Assembly (NCBI RefSeq): GCF_032452875.1
Contig: NC_083897.1
Coordinates: forward strand, 12,258,854-12,322,853
Reading direction: 5' to 3'
Source: Bos javanicus
Taxonomy: Eukaryota; Chordata; Mammalia; Artiodactyla; Bovidae
Length of the DNA stretch: 64,000 nucleotides
This document shows positions 46,536 through 57,980 of the stretch, piece after piece. The notes below the pieces were generated by a model. The model searched no databases and was not told the origin of the DNA. It was given only the letters and a program-made list of their open reading frames with translations. The first letter of the stretch is position 1; each line of letters begins with the position of its first letter. The position numbers and the translations under genes are program-made.

Positions 46536-46577
46536 TAGTCTAATTTAAAGTCTAAATGCCTTTAAATACTTATTTTA

Positions 46578-47368
46578 TTTTTTTTTCTGTAAAGTTGTTT
46601 ATTTTTATTTTTTAATTTTATTTTATTTTTAAACTTTATATAATTGTATTAGTTTTGCCAAATATCAAAATGAATCCGCCACAGGTATACATGTGTTCCC
46701 CATCCTGGACCCTCCTCCCTCCTCCCTCCCCATACCATCCCTCTGGGTCGTCCCAGTGCACTAGCCCCAAGCATCCAGTATCGTGCATCGAACCTGGACT
46801 GGCAACTCGTTTCTTACATGATATTTTACATGTTTCAATGTCATTCTCCCAAGTCTTCCCACCCTCTCCCTCTCCCACAGAGTCCATAAGACTGTTCTAT
46901 ACATCAGTGTCTCTTTTGCTGTCTCGTACACCAGGTTATTATTACCATCTTTCTAAATTCCATATATATGCGTTAGTATACTGTATTTATGTTTTTCCTT
47001 CTGGCTTACTTCACTCTGTATAATAAGCTCCAGTTTCATCCACCTCATTAGAACTGATTCAAATGTATTCTTTTTAATGGCTGAGTAATACTCCATTGTG
47101 TATATGTACCACTGCTTTCTTATCCATTCATCTGCTGATGGACATCTAGGTTGCTTCCATGTCCTGGCTATTATAAACAGTGCTGCAATGAACATTGGGG
47201 TACACGTGTCTCTTTCCCTTGTGGTTTCCTCAGTGTGTATGCCCAGCAGTGGGATTGCTGGATCATAAGGCAGTTCTATTTCCAGTTTTTTAAGGAATCT
47301 CCACACTGTTCTCCATAGTGGCTGTACTAGTTTGCATTCCCACCAACAGTGTAAGAGGGTTCCCTTTT
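46578..47368 (-). mobile_element. L1_BT, 5'-truncated, antisense
   Basis: Antisense L1 3' UTR and ORF2 C-terminus. The minus-strand open frame 46953-47306 encodes the last 117 codons, ending HIYGI. Target duplication cttatttta at 46569-46577 and 47369-47377. The left end has two A-rich stretches separated by a short non-L1 word (see findings). Confidence 0.92.
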
Positions 47369-47416
47369 CTTATTTTAAATGATATAAAATTGATACACAG
47401 TTGTTTGTAGGTAACA

Positions 47417-47811
47417 TAAAGAAAGCTGAGCACCAAAGAATTGATGCTTTTGAACTGTGGTATTGCAGAACACTCTTGAGAGTCTCTTGGACAGCAAGGA
47501 GATCAAACCAGTCAATCCTTAAGGAAATCAATCTTGAATATTCACTGGAAGGACTGATGCTGAAGCTGAAGCCCCAATACTTTGGCCACTTAATGCAAAG
47601 AGCCGACTCATTAGAAAAGACCTTGATGCTGGGAAAGATTGAAGGCAGAAGAGAATGACAGAGGGTGAGATGGCTGAATGGCATCACCAACTCGATGGAG
47701 ACATGAGTTTGAGCAAGTTCCAGGAGTTGGTGATAGACAGGGAAGCCTGGCATGCTGCAGTCCATGGGGTGGCAGGCTCGGACATGACTGAGCAACTGAA
47801 CTGAACTGAAC
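47417..47811 (+). mobile_element. BovB LINE 3' end
   Basis: From aaagaaagctgagcacc to gagcaactgaactgaactga. About 395 bp, diverged, with a deletion near 47655 (gaagagaatgacagag). Confidence 0.92.
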
Positions 47812-48746
47812 ACTTGGCTGAGACTGATGAAAGACAAAAAGAAGACAGAAAAGGGATCAAAGTTCAGTTTTAGCACTGCAGCAGATTTTCTAAAAGAGGA
47901 AATTTCTAGGGTTAAAAATAAGCTAAAACAAGTGTTTTTTTCTACATCTAGATCAGCAATATTCTTTGCTTTAACCAAGTGGAAAGACATTTTTAATCCT
48001 AGGGTGATGATGCATAATTAAACACATAAATGTCAATTTCAGAAATAACCTTGAATTCAACCATAAAATATATATTTTGAATTATTATCTCAGTGATAAG
48101 ACATATGACAATGTATGGAAGTTGTGAGAGCCACCTGTTTATTTCTTCCCCAAGTTAAATAGCAAACATGACTTTTGGTCAAATTCATGTATTCATTTAG
48201 ATGAACCCAAAAGTTCTAATGCACCATGGGTGGTGGGTTTGCTGCTTTTATGCATTAAATGAATTTCTAGGACTCTATTTCATAAAACAGGCATATACAT
48301 AAATTATTCTTTATTATTCATTTATCTTATATTTTTATTATTTAACTTTTAATTTATGACAATTAAACCAGTGGGGAGTATAACAATTTAAGGTTATTGG
48401 AGATTAGTATATATTATACTGAAAAATATCCATGTATATTTTTTCCATTGTAAAATGTAGCAATAGGGTGATAGCATATGCATTTTTTCTTTACTGTATC
48501 CTTGTTAAAACTGCCAGAAGAATATTCCAGCAATTTAACTGAGAACATTTTCTTACAGATAAGTATTAGTAAAAACAGCCTTCTCAACCAACATTTATGT
48601 TGGAGTGAGAAGAAACGAAATTTACATCACTGACAAACAATAACAATAGTAACAATTACAAAAATAACAGTGACATTCTAATATTTATATACTACCATTT
48701 TGGCTTATAAATCACTCTGCACATACTTTGTTCATTTAATCTTCAT
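47812..48746. other. unassigned AT-rich sequence
   Basis: No gene or recognisable repeat. Confidence 0.3.
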
Positions 48747-48753
48747 AATAATA

Positions 48754-49239
48754 AAAAGCAGAAACATTACTTCGCCAACGAAGGTCCGTGAAAGCTATGG
48801 TTTTTCCAGTAATCATGTATGGATGTGAGAGGTAGACTATGAAGAAAGCTGAGCACTGAAGAACTGATGATTTTGAACTGTGGTGTTGGAGAAGACTCTT
48901 GAGAGTCCCTTGGGCTGCAAGGAGATCCAACCAGTCCATCCTAAAGGAAATCAGTCCTGACTATTCATTAGAGGGACTGATGCTGAAGCTGAAACTCTGA
49001 TACTTTGGCCACCTGATGCAAAGAAGTGACTCTTTTGAAAAGACCCTGATGCTGGGAAAGATTGAAGGCAGGAGGAGAAGGGGACAAGAGGCTGAGATGG
49101 CTGGATGGCATCACTGACTCAATGAACATGAGTTTGAGTAAACTCTGGGAGCTGGCAATGGACAAGGAGGCCTGGCGTGCTGCAGTCCTTGGGGTTGCAA
49201 AGAGTCAGACACGACTGAGTGACTGAATTGACTGAACTG
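48754..49239 (+). mobile_element. BovB LINE 3' end
   Basis: From aaaagcagaaacattactt to gaattgactgaactga. The short target duplication aataata lies at 48747-48753 and 49240-49246. A small deletion follows aaggtccgtg (48790). Confidence 0.93.
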
Positions 49240-49370
49240 AATAATAACTAGATTGCTTATAGTGTAGGTCAGTGGTTTTTCACTTCCAGAACTATGATTT
49301 GGAAGATCTGGGTGGAGCTAAATCTTATATATTCATCTGCAGGTTAATTCTAAAGGAATATGTGCATGTG

Positions 49371-49573
49371 CTTAGCCACTCAGTCGTGTCCGACTCTTTG
49401 CGATCCCATGGATGGTAGCCCACTAGGCTCCTCTGTCCACGTGATTCTCTAAGCAAGAATATTTGAATGGGTTGCCATGTTCTCCTCCAGGGGATCTTCC
49501 CAACCCAGGGATCAAACCCAGGTCTCCCGCATTGCAGGTGGATTCTTTACCATCTGAGCCACGAGGGAAGCCC
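49371..49573 (-). mobile_element. Bov-tA SINE
   Basis: Antisense full-length copy, ending ctgagccacgagggaagccc. A (cat)n/(att)n low-complexity tract (49578-49640) follows. Confidence 0.93.
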
Positions 49574-49577
49574 AATA

Positions 49578-49640
49578 GTCATCATCATTATCACCATCGT
49601 CATCATCAATAATAACAATATTTATTATTATTACTAAAGG
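49578..49640. repeat. (CAT)n and (AAT/ATT)n low complexity
   Basis: catcatcattatcaccatcg... aataataacaatatttattattattac. Confidence 0.85.
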
Positions 49641-50131
49641 CAGATATTAAAAGGATAATAGAAGTAGACCGAGAAGAGAAGAATCAAATACTTTTAATCA
49701 GCAGTGTAGTACAAGCAAAGGCAAGGCAAAGTTAGCATATTAGTTTGGCTTCACAGAGAGATGGGTCACTGCAAAAGGTACCTATGCCTGAAGAAGAAAA
49801 GTACAGAAGGGATAAATAAGGACAAGAACAGTATATGTCCTGAGGTGCATAAGTCATTTTCTCAAAGTCCTAGTGAGTTCATTTTGATAGGTAAAATATT
49901 TTGTGTTAGATATACCAGACACTAGAGAAAATAGCACATGTAGATTCTCTGGTTTCTGCCTCAACATTTTTATAGTTCTAGCCTCCCTGGGGTTGTGAGC
50001 CCAGAGCTTCTTCACCTCTTCTAAAGGTTTAGAAACAAGTTCTATCCTGCTGTGATTCTAAGAGGACTGATTCCACATGAATTGCCCATCACTTTTCAGG
50101 ATTTAAGTCTCTTTCACATGAATATATGAAT

Positions 50132-50154
50132 CACACACACACACACACACACAC
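50132..50154. repeat. (CA)n microsatellite
   Basis: About 11 CA units. Confidence 0.93.
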
Positions 50155-50737
50155 TTGACCTAATGCTTCATGACCAAAAAGGAAAGCATTCTTAGATTGA
50201 ATTTCTGCCTGCCCCAGAGTACACACCAGGAACCCATTGCTTGTATTGATAAATCTCTTAATTAGACAATGGGATTCACTCTCAATTAGAGAAACAGATT
50301 GAGGTGTTTCCTTCAAAGATAAAACTATTGAAAATTGTGTGAAGCAGTTTGGTAGTGAAAAAGGCAATTAGGCATATCACCTGCAGCCTCCTTGCATTTG
50401 CAGGAGTGAATGCACAAATGAAAAATTACTCCATTCAAGGGGTACTTCACCAAGGCTCAGAGAGAGAAAGGGAAGAATCAGTGCTGATGAGTATTTTACA
50501 AATGTCCTCTGAGATTAATCCCACAAAAAAAGATAATCACACTCAATGACACTACTTTAGTATACTTTCCCTGAAACCCCACTGAATTTTTGAAAAAGAA
50601 GATGATGATCATGCTTAGAATGCAAGCAGAAACAAGCACTTTTCTACCTTTGAGTTTGCTACATCTAAAAATGTCTACGGTTTTACTCAGGTAGCCAGCT
50701 GTGTTTTGTACCTATATTGTACCCAACTCTATGCATT
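50155..50737. other. non-repetitive stretch, candidate conserved non-coding element
   Basis: No gene. 50220-50440 is free of recognisable repeats and has clustered factor-like words: ttaattagacaatggg (homeodomain plus SOX-type acaatgg), caattag, ccttcaaag and a second caattag. Conservation cannot be read from a single sequence, so this is a candidate only. Confidence 0.35.
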
Positions 50738-50990
50738 GTGTTTAGTAGCTAAGTTGTATCCAACTCTTTGTGACCCCATGGACTGCAGCCTGCCATGTTC
50801 CCCTGACCTTTGCTGTCTCCCAGAGTTTGCTCAAAGTCATGTCCATTGGGTTGGTGATGCCATCCAACCATCTCATCCTCTGTTGCCCCCTTCTCCTCCT
50901 GCTGTCAATCTTTCCCAGAATCAGGGTCTTTTCCAGTAAGTCAGTTCTTCCCATCAGGTGGCCAAATTATTGGAGCGTCAGCATCAGCAA
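50738..50990 (-). mobile_element. BovB LINE 3' end, older copy
   Basis: Antisense: gtagctaagttgtatccaac... catcctctgttgcccccttc... atcaggtggccaaattattgg. Diverged. Confidence 0.9.
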
Positions 50991-51847
50991 TGCTATACTA
51001 ACTACATAATCACATTCAAATGTGTGAAAAAATAATAATTCACTGTCTTCCAGGTGTTAATTAGCAAGATATGTGGCAGGACATTCCATCAGATAATTAG
51101 AGAAAAAATTAAGTCCATGTGTTAGAAAATGTGTAATAGAGAGTTGGATAGTGTGTGTGTATTTCTGTATCTGTGTATTCATGCATGTGTGAGTCAGTAA
51201 GAAGTCCTGTAGAATACTTAGTAACATGTTGGAGATGACTCACAAATTAGGTCTTGAAAAGAGAGCAGACTTTGAAGTTGGTGCTTTCAGAAGATAACAA
51301 AAGAATCTGTTTATAAGCCAAAAACCCAATTACTAACTAGATCTTTTTTGTCTATACAATGTCAATTGAATAACTTGATATTTTCATTGAATTTGATTGG
51401 TTATTTGAGTATACATACCATCTCACAATTTTTTACCTCATGCAATAGTTTGCTAATATATATTTTCATCCATAAATTATTCATTATATAGGAAATAGTT
51501 ATATGTAGGCAAAATACACCCTCAAGAGCTCTACAAAGATCTGCTGTCAGGGATAAATACTTCTCCAATTGTTTTTTTGCTATATGATATTACAAGAGTA
51601 AAAGCCTTTTACTGCAAAGGAAGGAATAAAGCTTAAAACTGAAATTCAAGAGGAAAGAGAATGGAGAATTTTAAACACATTTTTATGTGCAAATGAAGCC
51701 AACCCTAACAACCTAGATATTTCACCAATGACCCATCAATGGTGAGGATATCCATTGTAAATGATTGGAGCTCCTTTAGACTTATTAAACCTAAGGAAAA
51801 AGGTCCAAATTCAAGGGGCTAGCAACAAACCACAAGTCTTTCCTGTG
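50991..51847. other. unassigned sequence
   Basis: No gene. About 51790-51847 may be the left part of a diverged repeat that recurs near 55700-55860 (see findings). Confidence 0.3.
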
Positions 51848-54030
51848 TTCATTCAGTTCAGTTCAGTTAAGTTGCTCAATCGTGTCTGAATCTTTGCGAC
51901 CTCATGAACTGCAGCACGCCAGGCCTCCATGTCTATCACCAACTCCCGGAGTTCATGCAAACTCATGTCCATCGAGTCAGTGATGCCATCCAGCCATCTC
52001 ATTTTCTGTCATCCTCTTCTCCTCCTGCCCCCAATTTCTCCCAGCATCAGGGTCTTTTCCGATGAGTCAACTCTTCGTATGAGGTGGCCAAAGTATTGGA
52101 GTTTCAGCTTTAGCACCAGTCCTTCCAAAGAACACCCAGGGCTGATCTCCTTCAGAATGGACTGGTTGGATCTCCTTGCACTCCAAGGGAATCTCAAGAG
52201 TCTTCTTCTACACCACAGTTCAAAGGCATCAATTCTTCGGTGCTCAGCTTTCTTCACAGTCCAACTCGCACATCCATACATGACCACAGGAAAAACCATA
52301 GCCTTGACTAGACAGATCTTTGTTGGCAAAGTAATGTCTCTGCTTTTGAATATGCTATCTAGGTTGGTCATAACTTTCCTTCCAAGGAGTAAGCGTCTTT
52401 TAATTTCATGGCTGCAGTCACCATCTGCAGTGATTTTGGAGCCCCCCAAAATAAAGTCTGACACTATTTCCACTGTTTCCCCATCTATTTCCCATGAAGT
52501 GATGGGACCAGATGCCATGATCTTAGTTTTCTGAATGTTGAGCTTTAAGCCAACTTTTTCACTCTCCTCTTTCACTTTCATCAAGAGGCTTTTTAGTTCC
52601 TCTTCACTTTCTGCCATAAGTGTGGTGTCATCTGCATATCTGAGGTTATTGATATTTCTCCCAGCAATCTTGATTCCAGCTTGTGCTTCTTCCAGCTCAG
52701 TGTTTCTCATGATGTACTCTGCATATAAGTTAAATAAGCCAGGTAACAACCTACAGCCTTGATGTACTCCTTTTCCTATTTGGAACCAGTCTGTTGTTCC
52801 ATGTCCAGTTCTAGTGCTGCTTCTTGACCTGCATACAGGTTTGTCAAGAGGCAGGTCAGGTGGTCTGGCATTCCCATCTCTCTCAGAATTTTGCACAGTT
52901 TATTGTGATCCACAGTCAAAGGCTTTGGCATAGTCAATAAAGCAGAAACAGATGTTTTTCTGGAACTCTCTTGCTTTTTCCATGATCCAGCGGATGTTGG
53001 CAATTTGATCTCTGGTTCCTCTGCCTTTTCTAAAACCAGCTTGAACATCTGGAAGTTCACGGTTCACGTACTGCTGAATCCTGGCTTGGAGAATTTTGAG
53101 TATTACTTTACTAGCGTGTGAAATGAGTGCAATTGTGTGGTAGTTTGAGGATTCTTTGGCATTGCCTTTCTTTGGGACTGGAATGAAAACTGACCTTTTG
53201 CAGTCCTGTGGCCACTGCTGAGTTTTCCAAATTTGCTGGCATATTGAGTGTAGCACTTTCACAGCATCATCTTCCAGGATTTGAAATAGCTCAACTGGAA
53301 TTCCATCACCTCCACTAGCTTTGTTCATAGTGATGCTTTCTAAGGCCCACTTGACTTCACATTCCAGGATGTCTGGCTTTAGGTGAGTGATCACATCATC
53401 GTGATTTTCTTGGTCATGAAGATCTTTTTTGTACAGTTCTTCTGTGTATTCTTGCCACCTTTTCTTAATATCTTCTGCTTCTGTTAGGTCCATTACATTT
53501 CTGTCCTTTATCAAGCCTATCTTTGCATGAAATATTCCCTTGGTATCTCTGATTTTCTTGAAGAGATCTCTAGTCTTTCCCATTCTGTTGTTTTCCTCTA
53601 TTTCTTTGTATTGATCACTGAGGAAGGCTTTCTTATCTCTCCTTGATATTCTTTGGAACTCTACATTCAGAAGCTTATATCTTTCCTTTTCTCCTTTGCT
53701 TTTCACTTCTCTTCTTTTCACAGCTATTTGTAAGGCCTCCCCAGACAGCCACTTTGCTGTTTTGCATTTCTTTTCCATGGTAATGGTCTTGATCCCTGTG
53801 TTCTGTACAATGTCACGAACCTCCGTCCATAGTTCATCAGGCACTCTATCTATCAGATCTACTCCCTTAAATCTATTTTTCACTTTCACTGTATAAACAT
53901 AAGGGATTTGCTTTAGGTCATACCTGAATGGTCTAGTGGTTTTCCCTACTTTCTTCAATTTAAGTCTGAATTTGGCAATAAGGAGTTCATGATCTGAGCC
54001 ACAGTCAGCTCCCAGTCTTGTTTTTGTTGG
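51848..54030 (-). mobile_element. BovB LINE, 5'-truncated, longest copy here
   Basis: 2.18 kb antisense BovB, from the terminal cagttcagttcagtt on the left to the region between endonuclease and RT on the right. No clear target duplication. The endonuclease domain is missing. Confidence 0.95.
52009..53958 (-). pseudogene. BovB ORF2 reverse transcriptase, nearly continuous
   Basis: RTE-clade reverse transcriptase. A 352-codon frame (53958-52900) covers the N-terminal linker and finger/palm (NKASGGDGIPVELF; FIDYAKAFD). A 295-codon frame (52896-52009) covers the rest (RYADDTTLMAE, with the catalytic YADD at 52638-52627, and GGSKITADGDCSHEIKRRLL). The two frames are in the same phase. Between them lie a 2-nt loss after FDC (about 52910) and a 1-nt loss near 52815, which together restore phase but leave a stop in the shifted stretch. 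RQGC is changed to HQGC. Non-functional. Confidence 0.9.
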
Positions 54031-54060
54031 CCATAATTAAAACATTTCCAAGGGAGTTTC

Positions 54061-54259
54061 TTTTTTTTTCCAATTTTTTTTAAACTTTTTTTTTTAACTT
54101 TACAATATTGTATTGGTCTTGCCATATATCAGCATGAATCCGCCACAGGTATACACATGTTCCCCATCCTGAACCCTCGTCCCTCCTCCCTCCCTGTATC
54201 ATTCCTCTACAAGACAGCAAAAGAGACACTGATGTATAGAACAGTCTTTTGGACTCCAC
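54061..54259 (-). mobile_element. 199-bp L1_BT with 5' inversion
   Basis: 54061-54207 is antisense L1 3' end (poly(T), acaatattgtattggtcttg, gaatccgccacaggtatac). 54208-54256 switches to sense L1 3' UTR (aagacagcaaaagagacac... gaacagtcttttggactc). The whole is bounded by a 9-bp target duplication gggagtttc at 54052-54060 and 54260-54268. This is the classic inverted product of twin priming. Confidence 0.92.
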
Positions 54260-54269
54260 GGGAGTTTCA

Positions 54270-55238
54270 ATTAAACAATTCCTCAAATATATGGTTTCCT
54301 TGAATTTAAAATTTTACTCTATTGTTTAGGCATTATAAATAGGCATCTGTAAGAAGGAATGAATCTAATGTCCTAGATATTTAAGCATATTGCAGACATG
54401 AAGAGAGAATCAACTCATTTGATAGTTTGTTGAGTTTTAGGATATGTACTAGAATTTGAAAATAAAATATAAATGCCAGAGAAGTTTCTGCATGTATGAT
54501 TATTTACTATCATCAGCAAACAGTTGTCAAAAAGTACCAGACAACCAAGAAAGTTTACTTTTACTGTGCATTTCCTTTTAATGTAGGCAACACAACTGAT
54601 ACTTCTGTGTTGAAAAGATATCCTGTTGATATTTACCAGATGCCTTGCTATTAAAAAATCAGTTCTCCCTATTTCATGATAGCAAATCTCAGCACTCAAG
54701 AGATTCCCTTGACAGATACTTATTAACATCAGACTTACAACTTACTCTCCAATCGAAGTTCAACTTTTTTCCTCCTGGGGAAAACACTAACTCTAACAAA
54801 GTCTTGTGAACTCATGAGTCTTGTGAACTCATCGATATTTATTCTTTCTTTTGCAACTTTAATTCAGCTGGAGATGTAGAAGATATCAATTTCAATAGCA
54901 CATAAACAATATTTGCACTGTTTTCAGCTTAATTTTATTTTCCTCAGTTGATTTGAGCTGTTATACTTTGAAATCTAAGCAGAGCAGTCTGACTCTGAGG
55001 CTCTAGATTTTGCACAATGTGCTCACCTCACAGGAACTGTTGTCAAAAAACATGTTGGTAATAAAATATGGGGAGTTCAATGAAATCCCATCCTCATTAC
55101 AGGAAGACCAACACAAAGAGTTTCTTTCTGATGATATGTCAGGGACAAAATTCTGGGCCCAAACAAGACAAAATCATTGTCTAGTTTTTCAGTCTCATTT
55201 TTATTCTTTTACTTTATGTGCCAACGTTACCAATTTCC
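54270..55238. other. unassigned; holds a 17-bp tandem duplication
   Basis: No gene. gtcttgtgaactcatga occurs at 54801-54817 and again (last base pair changed) at 54818-54834. Confidence 0.4.
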
Positions 55239-55243
55239 CTTTG

Positions 55244-55276
<33 letters not shown>

Positions 55277-55282
55277 TTTTTT
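55239..55282. repeat. (TC)n followed by T-run
   Basis: About 14 TC units, then a T-run of about 16. The T-run starts the antisense L1 fragment that follows. Confidence 0.9.
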
Positions 55283-55365
55283 TGGTAGTTATTCCTTTTT
55301 TAAATTTTATGGACGTATAGTTGATTTTCTACATTGTGTTGGTTTCTGGTGTATAACAAAATATC
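55283..55365 (-). mobile_element. old L1 3' end fragment, antisense
   Basis: ttatggacgtatagttgatt... acattgtgttggtttctggtg is an antisense L1 3' UTR. Confidence 0.7.
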
Positions 55366-55439
55366 AACTATTTCCCTATGTCACCCTATACACACCACAA
55401 TGATGCTTGGTTTCAACTCTGCTTAGCACTGTCCTCTTT

Positions 55440-55620
55440 GAAAATTCATTCTTCAAACTCTTCACCACTCAGCTATTGACACACAGCTCTAAACTTAGCT
55501 CTTTCAGAAAGGCCTTTTTCTTGCCTTTAATCAGTTCCTCACCTCCACCCAGGCTGGTTTAATTCCCATTCCTCTGCTTCTCTTAGCTATAGGAGTGTAT
55601 ATGTCATTTTTATAGTGTTT
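55440..55620 (+). mobile_element. L2 fragment
   Basis: ctttcagaaaggcctttttc... ctcacctccacccaggctgg follows the sense L2 3' region (ctcagagaggccttccctga type). Diverged. Confidence 0.55.
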
Positions 55621-56870
55621 CATCTTAAGTACATAAAGTTAAAATTATGGAGAGTCAAAAAGCACCTTTCAGAAATGTCTTTCTTAGGAAGATGTCCCAC
55701 TGAAAAGAGACATATGACATCCCAAAGGCAACCCACAAACTGTCTGATTTTTCTTTGTTAATCAAGTGTGACTAAAATATTTTTCAAGGTCTCTTTCAAT
55801 TATACAACTTGTCAAATGTATGATTTGCTTGAACTGAAATTTGTATTCTATTGTTTAGTAGTAGAGACAGGACTTTGGAAATCAAAGTATACTTTCTGAG
55901 ATTACTCAGGCTGAGGTTGAGTGAAGAGAAGAAAGAGTTGATACTTACAGTGGCTTCCATAAGTAGGTTTTGGGGGAAAGGAGGGATGAGTCAAATCAGG
56001 AAAACAACTGTGTTTTTCTCTTTGGGGGAGTCTAGCAAACCAAACTGGTAGTTGGGAGAAGAGGGCTAGTGACAGTGAATGGCATAGAAATCTCCGGAAA
56101 AGTAACAATTCCCACTGACCTTCCAACCCAAAGCCTCCTTCATATAGCCAAGCTAGTGTCCTTTTCTCTAGGTATCTAGAGGTCCAGGTGGTATTTGTAC
56201 ATAAATTCATGTGTCTCCAGGCCTCTGGAGATCCTGAAGTCTTCATGATCTCAGTCTTCTGCCTTTGCTACTAGTGATGACATTTCTGAAGCAACTAGGA
56301 CAGAGAGGATAGTAAAGAAATATTTGCTTTGTCATCCCCTTCTGTCTCTCTCCTCTGTCTCCATGTATTGTAGGATATACTGTATCTTTGAGGAACAATC
56401 ACACTTTAGTGTGGCTTGCCCCATGTGGTACAGCATAATAATTCACAACAGAGTGAAATCACAGGTTTTTGAAGAATGTTTCCCTCTCCTCCTCTCACCT
56501 CCCTTTTCCTCCTGTGGTCTTTTTGAAACCTGAAATTTTCTACTGCATTGAGTTTATAGAAAAACAAAGTATTTCATGGATGCTCCAAAGCTAAAACCTC
56601 TCACTTTATTCCATATAGCTTTAAGATAGTAAAGACATTAGTATGCAAACCCACTTAATCATTTTTACTTTAAAATAGACTTTAAATATAAACAGTATAT
56701 TAGAAGACCCACAAGAAGAAGATGGAATTTTAAAAATCTATCTCAGTATATTGTACATAGTTGTCATTCCATTTTTGTTTTGTAACAGATTCAGTGGAAA
56801 AAATACAAAATAAAGGCCTATTTTTCTTTAGCAAATAATGTTGGTTAGAGACTTCTTCATTAAGTCAGTT
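55621..56870. other. unassigned sequence
   Basis: No gene. 55690-55860 resembles the sequence flanking the BovB and L1 at 51790-54330. Confidence 0.35.
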
Positions 56871-57220
56871 CAGTTCAGTTCAGTCGCTCAGTCGTGTCCG
56901 ACTCTTCACGACCTCATGAATCGCAGCATGGCAGGCCTCTCTGTCCACCACCAACTCTCAGAGTTCAACCAAACTCATGTGCATCGAATCGATGATGCCA
57001 TACAGCCACCTTATCCTCTGTCATCCCCTACTCCTCCTGCCCCCAGTCACTCCCAGCATGAGGGTCTTTTCCAATGAGTCAACTCTTCGCATGAGCTGGC
57101 CAGAATATTGGAGTTTCAGCCTCACCATCAGTCCTTCCAATGAACACCCAGGACTGGTCTCCTTTAGGATGGACTGGTTGGATCTCCTTGCAGTCCAAGG
57201 GACTTGCAAGAGTCTTCTCC
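56871..57220 (-). mobile_element. BovB LINE, 3' part, split by L1
   Basis: Antisense BovB 3' end (cagttcagttcagtcgctcag) up to gacttgcaagagtcttctcc. The same BovB resumes at 63249 after the L1. Confidence 0.94.
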
Positions 57221-57980
57221 GGGGGCGGTCCTAAGATGGCAGAGGAATAGGACAGGGAGACAACTTTCTCCCCCACAAATCCATCAAAAGAACATTTGAA
57301 AGCTGAGAAAATTCCACAAAACAACTTCTGAATGCCGGCAGAGGACATCAGGTACCCAGAAAGGCAGCCCATAGTCTTCAAAAGGAGATAGAGAAGTCTT
57401 GAGGCTACTGTAAAAATAAGACTGAAAACCAGAAGCAGGAGGCTTAAGTCCAAATCCTGAGAACACCAGAGAACTCCTGACTCCAGGGAACATTAATCGA
57501 CACGAGCTCCTCGAATGCCTCCATACCTACACTGAAACCAAGCACCACCCAAGGGCCAACAAGTTCCAGAGCAAGACATACCATGCAAATTCTCCAGCAA
57601 CACAGGAACGTAGCCCTGAGCTTCAATATACAGGCTGCCCAAAGTCACTCCAAACCCACTGACATCTCACAACTCATTACTGGACACTTCATTGCACTCC
57701 AGAAGAAATCCAGCTCCACCCACCAGAACACCAACACAAGCTTCCCTAGCCAGGAAACCTTGACAAGCCACCGGTACAACCCCACCCACAGCAAGGAAGC
57801 TTCACAATAAACAGAACTCCACAAACTGCCAGAATACAGAAAGGCCACCCCAAACACAGCAATATAAAGAAGATGAAGAGACAGAGGAATACCCAGAAGG
57901 TAAAGGAACAGGATAAATGCCCATAAAACCAAACAAACGAGGAAGAGATAGGAAATCAACCTGATAAAGAGCTCCAAACA
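57221..57980 (+). promoter_or_regulatory. L1 5' UTR, internally shortened, copy 2
   Basis: 57221-57387 matches the first 170 bp of copy 1. The next base (57388) matches copy 1 near 8963. The missing segment corresponds to copy 1 6798-8962. The junction coincides with a donor-like gag|gtagga in copy 1 (GT at 6798). See findings. Confidence 0.75.

Noticed and set aside
47370..47990. 206-codon minus-strand open frame
   Set aside because: It runs through the antisense of a BovB 3' end and neighbouring sequence. BovB antisense is known to give long shadow frames.
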